Positions 33,501 to 39,058 of a DNA stretch of 64,000 bases are shown here, piece by piece (within the stretch, counting starts at the first letter, position 1; every line of letters begins with the position of its first letter). The notes beneath the pieces are model-generated. The model searched no databases. It was not told where the DNA came from and worked only from the letters and a program-made list of their open reading frames with translations. The stretch lies in assembly GCA_027485675.1 (NCBI GenBank), contig JAIXQP010000037.1, forward strand, positions 62,001-126,000, given 5' to 3'. The position numbers and the translations under genes are program-made. Source of the stretch: Terriglobales bacterium (GTDB lineage Bacteria > Acidobacteriota > Terriglobia > Bryobacterales > Bryobacteraceae).

Positions 33501-35762
33501 ATCCGGCGTCGTGCCCGGCGCCACCGGCCCTGGCACCCCGTTCACAAGATCCGCCCCCAAAAACGGATACACCTCCGGATCGTCCGGCAGATTCTTCTTC
33601 AGCCACTCCTCGGCGAACTTGAAGCCCTCGTACAAGCCCTTGGCAAACGCCAGCACCAGCCCCGCGCTCTGCGGCAGCGGCGGCGGATGGAACAGGCTCT
33701 CATCGGCAAAGGTCTTGTAGGCGTCGAACACCGTCACCTTCAACGCATCGCCAATCGGCGTCCCCCCGCCCAGCGTCTGCTGCCCCAACGCGCTCCCCAT
33801 CTCCTCCTTGGCGTGCTTGATCTCCTCGTTGAACTCGGTCACGCCCGCCACCCCGTTCAACACACCGCTCATGTAGATAATGCCGCTGATGCCAATCCCG
33901 TTGATCCGCCCGCAGAACTCGGCAATCTTCTCCGTGTAGTTCAGGTTCACGAGCTGCGTCCCCACGTAGTCCACAAACGCTCCGTGCGAACCATCTTCGA
34001 AGCTGCTGATCGTCTCCCCGGAAACCGGATCGTACTCGAGCCAGCCAAACCGCGCCGCTCCCCCCAGCGTCACCGGCCGCCGCGGCAGGATCACCAACAC
34101 GCCCCGGCTCACCGCCTCGTTGATCAGCTCCCGCGCCCCCGCCGGGATCGCCGTCAGGTCCGCCAGCGCCGGCAGGTTCGCCCGACCAATCACCGTCAAC
34201 CCATCGGTCGCGTTCCGAATTACGTCAATCACATCGAACGCCGTCTGCCCCGAACTCCCCGCCAGAACCTCGCCTTCGAGCGACGATTCCATCAGCCCCC
34301 GCAACAGCTCAAACGCTGCCGTCGCGTCCCGCCGCTGCCCGGCCTCGGCAATCGTCTGCATGTCCCGCTTCACCAGGTCCAGGCCGTAGACAATCGTGCC
34401 GTCCTTGTACCGGGACGTGCCGACGAGAATTCGCGGCCGGTTGTACCAACCCCGCACCAGATAGCCCGTCTGCAACTGCTGCAGAAACCGGTCGGCCGCC
34501 CGCGCGAACGCCGACGTATTCAGTTCGTTCAGCACGATGCTCTGCGCCCGTGCCAGCCTCGTCCCCTCCTGCATCGTCGCCAGTTGCGCCGGCGAAAGCG
34601 GCCCGCGCTGCGGCAGCGCCGCCAGTTGCGGCTGAATCGCGGCCACCTGCGTCTGAATCGCCTGCAACCGGGCGTTGAGCTGGGCAAACACCGCCGGCCC
34701 CTGCAGACCCCCAAGTATGTTCACGGTCGTAATGTCCTGCTCGGAGATCGACGCCGTCAGGTCTCCCGGCGACACCGAGATCCGTCCGCCGTTCCGCCGC
34801 GCCGCAATGCCGATGCGGTCCAAAATCGTCTTCCGGTACGTCCGCCGCTGCTCGTTCCGGTCCTCAGCGTCTACCTCGAGAAACAACCCCGTCAGGATGA
34901 TGCTGCTCAGCGGATAGTTCGTCAGGCTCTCCTGAAAGTCAGTGCCCCGAATCAGCTCCTGCTGCCGCACATCCCCCGCCGGATCCCCCACCGTCAGGTA
35001 CGGCGAATACGTGTAAATGTTCGCCGAAGCGGTCGGCCCTGCCAACGCCCGCGTCGACACGAAATGGCCAATGCTGATCGGCTTGCCGTACACCGCCGCC
35101 GTCTCGAACGTCTGTTCCAGCACAGTCGCCGTCCCCACCCCCAGCCCGAACAACGCCCCCGCCGCGTTGTACGTTTCGGTCACCAGCCGCACCGTCACCT
35201 TCTGCCGCAGCGCCTCTGGAATCTCCGTGAAGCGGCTCGCTGCCGTCCCGTACGTCTGCCCCGCCTGGTTCGTCCGCAGCGTCGGATCGAGCGGCGTGTT
35301 CCCCCCGCCGTACTCCACCCAGAAGTGCGGATTCAGCTGCCCGTTCAGTCCGCTCCCCACCGGATTCGACGTGTTCACCCCCGGCGGCAGGCAGCCCAGA
35401 ATCTGGTTCCGCGGCGCGAACATCGCGCTGATCACCGCCGCCTGCAGCGACGAGTTCAGCGTGCCCTGCACATACCGCGCCGTCTGCCCGGAAGCCCGCA
35501 GCAGCGCCACCAACAGGCTCGCCCGGTCGAGCGGATTCCCGGAACGGGATTGCAGAACGCCGCGCGCTCCCCGTAGCGAGGTCGAGTAGATCTCGAGCCC
35601 AATCTCATCGCGCACGAACGCATAGATCCGCTGCGGATCTCTGCCTAATGCGCTCGCCTGCGCGGCCACCAGCGGATCGTTCGGATCATCCGCGGCCGAC
35701 CCGCATAGGGGCATTACCGCCAGCGCCAGCGCGCTGAATAATGAAAGACAACGAAGCAACAT
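27516..35762 (-). CDS. Giant exported multidomain protein: transglutaminase-like, CARDB/NEW3-like repeats, LVIVD-type propeller, PKD, dockerin-like, BACON-like
   Basis: The 2748-residue protein has a signal peptide (1-23). Residues about 35-185 look like a transglutaminase fold, with NPLDRASLLVALLRA, His in NPHFWVEYGG (146) and Asp in TPLDPTLR (159), but the catalytic Cys position has none. A coiled or alpha-rich segment follows to about 750. Next are many Ig-like repeats with terms such as GNQAVTGAALSL, a propeller of the LVIVD type (about 1335-1700, VYVCGDTAITAVDVSNPA), more repeats, a Pro-rich linker (about 2214-2236) and two PKD-like domains (2236-2420). Then comes a dockerin/EF-hand-like CDTDADGAVNELDL (about 2505) and two BACON-like domains (2548-2748). 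It is probably a cell-surface or released adhesive/scaffold protein; no enzyme activity is claimed. Confidence 0.75.
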   Translation of the reverse strand: MLLRCLSLFSALALAVMPLCGSAADDPNDPLVAAQASALGRDPQRIYAFVRDEIGLEIYSTSLRGARGVLQSRSGNPLDRASLLVALLRASGQTARYVQGTLNSSLQAAVISAMFAPRNQILGCLPPGVNTSNPVGSGLNGQLNPHFWVEYGGGNTPLDPTLRTNQAGQTYGTAASRFTEIPEALRQKVTVRLVTETYNAAGALFGLGVGTATVLEQTFETAAVYGKPISIGHFVSTRALAGPTASANIYTYSPYLTVGDPAGDVRQQELIRGTDFQESLTNYPLSSIILTGLFLEVDAEDRNEQRRTYRKTILDRIGIAARRNGGRISVSPGDLTASISEQDITTVNILGGLQGPAVFAQLNARLQAIQTQVAAIQPQLAALPQRGPLSPAQLATMQEGTRLARAQSIVLNELNTSAFARAADRFLQQLQTGYLVRGWYNRPRILVGTSRYKDGTIVYGLDLVKRDMQTIAEAGQRRDATAAFELLRGLMESSLEGEVLAGSSGQTAFDVIDVIRNATDGLTVIGRANLPALADLTAIPAGARELINEAVSRGVLVILPRRPVTLGGAARFGWLEYDPVSGETISSFEDGSHGAFVDYVGTQLVNLNYTEKIAEFCGRINGIGISGIIYMSGVLNGVAGVTEFNEEIKHAKEEMGSALGQQTLGGGTPIGDALKVTVFDAYKTFADESLFHPPPLPQSAGLVLAFAKGLYEGFKFAEEWLKKNLPDDPEVYPFLGADLVNGVPGPVAPGTTPDTRVTLLPDPLFFTNIGGAELPSVYKFRVQNLGPAAQTYSLSTGQGTAGVEYQFSVDRITVPAGQTMEVGLCVVPRPPVAAAGTAILVRPQANAEGSGVQTGAAATLTIPPITAVSVRTAPAALTLRPGASATVDLTVQNTGNQAVTGAALSLAAAPGLTVTGLPGTVNVPVGETATIRVTVTAAPSTAFNAGLAVAFRALSSTWILPVGIGTDAGNCAVQAGAEASSSGRSGLATVLNELARRLNTLAGTPDDAALRASTIATLNNVIGQLDVPSMLALRPAFEAAREALRTATAGGVGAAINTLGAELCKLRETIAQLPGESFQTILSPTAQIALPGTNISYSLLIENTSARTRTFRLSTSTLPPGVTASFNTPNLTLRGGSSSNAFQSGFAPPVLTLTVTGALAPFRFEVLVTAVDDPNNPQRLPASVATRPELVAVDSVTATPPSTTAGGIVALSARVLNVSNQTRTGQLFYHVYNAANQIVRFNVFGGEVPLGLGSALQTFTFTQPVNTTGLPDGPYRVEVWVTDGGVQLNPQTARGSFFVGLPVSASVSVTPNTMAPPSGTTTARLEINRDATANPLATLVGSVQTAGKPQNMAILNNIVYVCGDTAITAVDVSNPANLVVRRTFGQAQLGTVGYGGTPCNIANNHLYVLYSRLNGNQSAAFLPTNIAVYNLADPVNPAFVTVKQIERQDAGTLAVNGTVGTTTTQGIFFNPFSRFIFKYHGQVITLDLSDPANPREISALFPPALADPRLGSPNPVAQTLPINSTYTYVASSTMTTDPNAGVGRVVIANFANPAAPAVASTLEIPGTRLIYNMARLGNTVLLLGDTRGNYDADSGLTGFLTLTALDITNPAAPVIRQTLTTQLLDKDGASALALTNSTFVVGGATLNDKPLLLLVDAANPAALRYLPYEAPVKLFPQRNAGSFFYALSDVGLATYRLDTVAGPQLTARVEVPKGTGVAVVPGSFSLAPTNVIAGTEFDTYEWVQPAPNTITWNMNLTGLAVGAAKTVIRGGRVDFTLPTFGAGSFPLPAASVMTDQILSMTPAERVGNAGAPSTFAVTLRNPLPTAQTFNLAVSGVAPEWVNLPPTVTVAANTTANFNLVITPDQRARQFLRYQFVLTAQTQGGISGNVAGQVFVISAGSAGGNAPPSIVAVNAALLPPNVVVGRSGQATTTLRLENTGNVNLDIAMGLEAPGFYRATLSRNGFTLRPGRENAEEVTVSFTANPLAAAGPFRIFANNLDLTGNLTVLPQGVALALTPSAGLTTTAFAATVTNTGAAADTFDLAPAGALGPVVTVTPNTVTLAPGASTNVALAIGNAASLIPGATSFDLIATSRANAAARTQARATVNVPGVKGVLAALDPSPAATALTLSVNNTGNGDDEYSVRVSGTTGTAAATLRDLATNQPVTAIARMTLQGLGLGQLPVATTGAGTVTITVQSLSDPAIQSVATATVGSPVVEPPPVNPPPVTPPPVTPNQAPVSRAGANRDVPIRRVATLDGRASADPDNRPQPLTYAWTLLSKPNGSQLATAGIANAGQAVASFTPDAFGEYTFRLTVSDGALAGTSEVVIRCVNQLPVADAGPDVTTLVNRTVILQGDQSFDPDGDRISYAWRLLSAPAGSAVTTVRNSWTVQPYFIPDRPGTYRFSLTVRDGLAESAPDVFEVQAYGTNPPASPARTPAARSVFPAPITGPAAAAPAVWRIVSVARDSRLNEADVNNGRFVPDAPGFYVLRREVEGSATNFVFVSAAACDTDADGAVNELDLQLLIGLFGSATAPEVLACSAPPPVTVPERPYFSVEPRLIQLTWQRGTPLPEARTVFLDGDVAEYRVTVVGRGFVTPTPAQGSLPTNDRVALRFSPGALAPGIYEDQVVFVPLGGAESVIVRVLLTVIDTPQLLVDQRPLLFRYRRGGAMPAPQTLYVTATAKPIRFEAGVATGTWLMVNPGVAQIPANLRVEVDPRTLAVGTYNGLIRVSSAEAANSPKEVPVTLIVE

Positions 35763-35768
35763 CGCTCT

Positions 35769-35808
35769 TCCTCACCAGGACAAAATTGGGGTCTGAACCC
35801 GGTGAGGA
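35769..35808 (-). promoter_or_regulatory. Hairpin that would mask the ribosome-binding site of the giant gene
   Basis: In the minus-strand RNA the arm TCCTCACC (35808 to 35801) is perfectly complementary to GGTGAGGA (35776 to 35769) across a 24-base loop. The second arm contains the Shine-Dalgarno GAGGA, 6 bases before ATG 35762. Folding would block initiation of the 2748-codon gene. Only the pairing is seen; regulation is inferred. Confidence 0.5.
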
Positions 35809-35838
35809 GGAGCGGCGCAATATCACGCCCGGAAAAAA

Positions 35839-36426
35839 CTATTTTGCGGACTTCGCCGCACCCGCCGTAGCAGCGGGCTTCTTCGGCGCTGCGGTGGTGG
35901 ACGGAGCCGGAGCGCCGCCCGCCTTCAACAGCGGCAGCAGCACGTCACGCAGGTTCTTCTCTTCGTTCTCAAAAAACTTGTCGCCACCCGGAAACTGATG
36001 CCGGATCGCGCCCTTGCGGTCAATCACCACCAACTGCGGCATCAGCATGCTCATCATGATCGGGTGCTGCAAGAACTGCGTCGCCACGTCCCGGTTGGCA
36101 TAGCCAATCGGATAGGTCAGGTTGAACTGCTTCGAATAGTCGTTGATCAGCATGTTCGCCATGTCATTGATGGCGATGCCGATCGGCTGGAAGCCCTGCG
36201 GACCCAGCTCCTTATAGAGCTTCTGCATCGTCTGCGAAGCCTTCTGGCAGTGCGGGCAGGTCGTCAACAGGAACTCGACCGCCACCACCTTGCCGCGAAA
36301 CTTGCTCAGCAACTGCTCCTGGCCATTCGCCGCTTTGATAACGAGTTCCGGCGCCGGGCGCGGATCAGCCGCTGTGAGAGCCGTCGCTAAGGCAAGCATC
36401 ATCAAGGAAGTCTTCATGGTAAACAT
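35839..36426 (-). CDS. TlpA/AhpC-TSA-type thioredoxin-like protein, exported
   Basis: The protein has 195 residues from ATG 36426, with GAGGGG 8 bases upstream; ATG 36417 is a close alternative and ATG 36450 would overlap the upstream gene. The signal peptide is MKTSLMMLALATALTA. The redoxin fold carries the active-site pair C57-P-H-C60 in FLLTTCPHCQKA, IGIAINDMAN and MPQLVVIDRKGAIRHQ, followed by a low-complexity Ala/Pro/Lys tail. It probably handles disulfides or peroxide outside the cytoplasm. It is the sixth gene of the tight CHAT-sigma cluster, one base after the HExxH protease stop, and 76 bases before the giant gene. Confidence 0.82.
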   Translation of the reverse strand: MFTMKTSLMMLALATALTAADPRPAPELVIKAANGQEQLLSKFRGKVVAVEFLLTTCPHCQKASQTMQKLYKELGPQGFQPIGIAINDMANMLINDYSKQFNLTYPIGYANRDVATQFLQHPIMMSMLMPQLVVIDRKGAIRHQFPGGDKFFENEEKNLRDVLLPLLKAGGAPAPSTTAAPKKPAATAGAAKSAK

Positions 36427-36427
36427 A

Positions 36428-37546
36428 TTATCGCATCCCCTCGGAAACAATCACGCGATCGCCCCGCTGTTCGACGCGTGTTTTCGGACCCTTTCGCTGG
36501 CTTTGCAGCGCCGCGAAGTCGGCGGCCGCCTCCGGGCTATCCCAGGCGACGGTGTACTGGAGCAGCGGCTCCTTGGTCTTCTTTTGCTCGGAGACGCGGA
36601 ACTGCCCGCCGCGCCAGCGCTCCGCCCGCGCCGCGGCCGTCTCCACATCCCCAAACTGTTTGTACATCACCAGGCAATCAAATTCGCCCAGCGTCCCCTC
36701 GATCAGCGTCTTGTATCCCTTCGGCGCCCGCTCCAGCTCTACCGGCACCGCCTCGGTCTTGGCAAAGTAGCGGTCGGCGTGCAGGATCTGCTGCGTCGTG
36801 GCCGGCGGCCGCCGGAACACCTCGCTGAAGCCTCCGTTGCCCAGCTTCTCAATCACCTGCGCGTTGAAAACGAACCCGCGCGAATACGGAAACAGCAGAC
36901 TCTCCCGGATGTACACCGGCGCGCTCGTCAACTCCGGATACTGCGACAGGCCGGACTCCCCCATATTCGCCATCATCCGCACCAGGCCCGGGTCCTTCCG
37001 CAAACTCTGGCCCGTCTTCGCCCCCATCACCTCGTACATCAACCACTGCGCCTGCCCCTCCATCACCGCCAGCCGTGCCGTCGCCGCGTCGTCCGTCTTC
37101 CCCTTCCGGATAAAACGGCCCAGGTTGAAGTGCTGGTCCGCCAGCGCGTGCGCCAGCTCATGCGTCAAAACGAACCGCTGCGTCGACTCCGGCGCGCTCT
37201 CGAGAATGAACATCTTCTTCTTCCGGTAGTCATAGAACGCCGCCGCCTGCTCCGTCAACAGCGACACCGTCGACCCCTTCAGGTCGTAATCGGCAGGGAT
37301 GAACCCGAACAGCCGCAGCGTCAGCGTCTCCACCCGCAACTCCTCGTCGCTGACCGTCTCCTGAATCCGCGTCTCGAGAAACTTCTTCAGATTGGCCTTG
37401 TTGATGAACGCCCGGTCCACCCGCGACTTCATCGGCAGGCCCGTCGCCGAGGCCAACTCCTTCATCGCCGGGTCAATTTCGGCAAACAGATCGCTCTGCG
37501 CGCACGCCGCGCGCAAAAACAACAGTCCGGCCAGCGCGAGTCTCAT
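36428..37546 (-). CDS. Secreted HExxH metallopeptidase-like protein
   Basis: The 372-residue protein has a signal peptide (MRLALAGLLFLRAACAQ) and a zinc-peptidase motif H129-E-x2-H133 in VLTHELAHALADQHF, preceded by an amphipathic region that fits the gluzincin/zincin helix-strand order (YDYRKKKMFILES as the strand before). The third ligand is probably a Glu downstream near AVMEGQAQW, a pattern of the peptidase_MA type. Peptidases of this unnamed group occur in Acidobacteria as lone secreted proteins. The start overlaps the HMA gene stop by 4 bases (ATGA), so it is coupled into the sigma/anti-sigma operon. The substrate is unknown. Confidence 0.75.
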   Translation of the reverse strand: MRLALAGLLFLRAACAQSDLFAEIDPAMKELASATGLPMKSRVDRAFINKANLKKFLETRIQETVSDEELRVETLTLRLFGFIPADYDLKGSTVSLLTEQAAAFYDYRKKKMFILESAPESTQRFVLTHELAHALADQHFNLGRFIRKGKTDDAATARLAVMEGQAQWLMYEVMGAKTGQSLRKDPGLVRMMANMGESGLSQYPELTSAPVYIRESLLFPYSRGFVFNAQVIEKLGNGGFSEVFRRPPATTQQILHADRYFAKTEAVPVELERAPKGYKTLIEGTLGEFDCLVMYKQFGDVETAAARAERWRGGQFRVSEQKKTKEPLLQYTVAWDSPEAAADFAALQSQRKGPKTRVEQRGDRVIVSEGMR

Positions 37547-38022
37547 GGGACGATTTCAGTAACGTCCAACACCGGAACCGTCTGCGGATCCGGTGGCGCC
37601 GGGGACATCGCATAAACCTTGCGGACCTTCACCGGCTTCTCCTGCAGGCCCAAAATCACATGGTCGTGCCGGCTCGACAGGTTATATACCTTGCCGATGC
37701 CCTCCACTTCGAAGCGCCAGCGCCCATCGTGCGTCACGGGCGTACCCCGCACCGTCACCTTCGCATCGCCCGGCCGGAAACCCACGCCCTTAATAGCGTC
37801 CCGCAACTGCTCCAGGCTGATCCGGTTCCCCGGCGCCAAGGTGAACTCCACGCCCGCCGCCGGATCCACCGCCACCTTCTCGACGCCGCGAATCTTCTTG
37901 AGGCCCATCTCCATGCTCTTCACGCACGTCGCGCAGTCCATCTTATCGACGGCCAGCATCACCTGCAGGAATTCGGCCTGCGCCAGCGCCAACGGCGCAA
38001 ACAGCATCAACAGCTTTCGCAT
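37543..38022 (-). CDS. Exported HMA (heavy-metal-associated) domain protein
   Basis: The 159-residue protein starts at ATG 38022 with a short signal peptide (MRKLLMLFAPLALAQA), then a heavy-metal-associated ferredoxin-like fold with the MDCATC motif (C30, C33) and the usual GVEKVAVDPAAGVEFTL strand. The remainder (about 95-159) is a small beta-rich extension of unknown type. HMA domains bind copper, mercury or zinc ions with the two Cys. Longer open frames upstream would run through the anti-sigma gene and are rejected. The ATG shares a base with the anti-sigma stop (TGATG), implying coupling. Confidence 0.78.
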   Translation of the reverse strand: MRKLLMLFAPLALAQAEFLQVMLAVDKMDCATCVKSMEMGLKKIRGVEKVAVDPAAGVEFTLAPGNRISLEQLRDAIKGVGFRPGDAKVTVRGTPVTHDGRWRFEVEGIGKVYNLSSRHDHVILGLQEKPVKVRKVYAMSPAPPDPQTVPVLDVTEIVP

Positions 38023-38531
38023 CACTCTATTGTAAGGACGTAGACGGAGACCAATTGGTTGTTCTGCCGCAACTCTATTTCTTGCCGGCCCGGCGCGGGG
38101 CGGGGGAGCCGCAGGCGAAACACCTTGCCCCCGCAATCCCCCCGCTGCCCCCGCGCCTCGCACTCCCCGCCCGGCGGCGGCTCCGGCAGTTCTAATTCGA
38201 AGATCACCTCGGCGCTCCGCCCCGGCAACGTCACCCGCTGTCCGGCCGCCTCGTCCCGCAGCGCTCCCGCTGCCACGAACACCACTGGCGCCGCGCCCCC
38301 CGGCCACATCGTCCAGACCACCGCGCAGAGCACCATCGCCGCAATCGCCAGAATCGGCGCCGGACCCGTGGACCGCTGCCGCGCCCGCACGTCAATCTCG
38401 TCGTATTCGAACTCCGCCAGCGCCTCGGCGTAGCCCTCCTCCTCGACGATCCGCCGCTGCACCCGCTCCCGCTCCTCCTCGGGCAGCTCGTGCCGCAAAT
38501 AGGCGCGCCAAATCCGCTCTTGCTCTCTCAC
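38022..38531 (-). CDS. Anti-sigma-factor-like single-pass membrane protein
   Basis: The 169-residue protein has an N-terminal charged helical part (MREQERIWRAYLRHELPEEE and on to about 50) like sigma-binding domains of membrane anti-sigma factors, one transmembrane helix (AMVLCAVVWTMWP, about 60-80) and an outer beta-rich domain with two Cys. There is no HxxxCxxC zinc motif, so it is not a classical ZAS anti-sigma factor. Its ATG overlaps the stop of the ECF sigma gene by 4 bases, the usual order for a sigma/anti-sigma pair. The assignment is by position plus topology, not by strong sequence similarity. Confidence 0.6.
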   Translation of the reverse strand: MREQERIWRAYLRHELPEEERERVQRRIVEEEGYAEALAEFEYDEIDVRARQRSTGPAPILAIAAMVLCAVVWTMWPGGAAPVVFVAAGALRDEAAGQRVTLPGRSAEVIFELELPEPPPGGECEARGQRGDCGGKVFRLRLPRPAPGRQEIELRQNNQLVSVYVLTIE

Positions 38532-39058
38532 TGGCCCTCATCTTTTCGTGATGGATTTCGCGCAATCATCACGCACTTTTCTAACTTCTCCCGCAGCCGC
38601 AGCGCCCGGTTCCGCAGCGCATTCACCTGCAGCCCCAACTCGGCCGCCAGCCGCTCCCGCGGCCGGCCATCGTAATACGCCAGCACAATCCGCCTTTGCT
38701 CGGGCTCGAGCGTCTCTAAACACCGCCGCAATCGCTCGGCCATCTCGTCACTCGCCGGCAGCGCCAGCCGCGCCCGCTCCCGGCCAAACTCCGCCAACTG
38801 CGCCCGCTGCCGCACCGCGCGCGCCGCCTCCTCCCGCAGCATCAGCCGCGCAATCCCAAACAGATAGCTCTCCAGGCGCTCAATCGCCTCCCCCTCCGCC
38901 AGCCGCCGCCCCAGCCGGTCCAGCGCCTCATCGGCCAGCGCCTCCGGCTCCCCGCACCGCTCCCACATAAACAGCCGGACCAGCCGCCAGCGTAACGCCT
39001 CATAGCGCTCGGCCGTTCCCATCGCCGCCAGCAGTTGTTGCCAATGCTCGGCCGTCAA
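38528..39058 (-). CDS. ECF-type sigma-70 family RNA polymerase sigma factor
   Basis: The protein has 176 residues. Region 4 is clear: RRCLETLEPEQRRIVLAYYDG followed by a helix-turn-helix RPRERLAAELGLQVNALRNRA (given here in two parts, RPRERLAAELG and LQVNALRNRA). Region 2 is divergent (LESYLFGIARLMLREEAARA). It would direct polymerase to a stress or surface regulon. The best start is TTG 39058, which overlaps the CHAT stop (TTGA) and follows GGGGGAT at the correct spacing; longer frames to 39109 run deep into the CHAT gene. The next gene is the anti-sigma-like protein. Confidence 0.8.
   Translation of the reverse strand: MTAEHWQQLLAAMGTAERYEALRWRLVRLFMWERCGEPEALADEALDRLGRRLAEGEAIERLESYLFGIARLMLREEAARAVRQRAQLAEFGRERARLALPASDEMAERLRRCLETLEPEQRRIVLAYYDGRPRERLAAELGLQVNALRNRALRLREKLEKCVMIARNPSRKDEGQ

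Noticed and set aside
32547-35576. 1009-codon plus-strand open frame inside the giant gene
   Set aside because: It is an antisense shadow produced by high GC at third positions; its product is Arg/His/Pro-rich with no domain or start signal.
37543-38307. Extended 254-codon frame for the HMA protein
   Set aside because: Upstream part is Gly/Ala/Arg-rich shadow of the anti-sigma gene; ATG 38022 opens the signal peptide and overlaps the previous stop.
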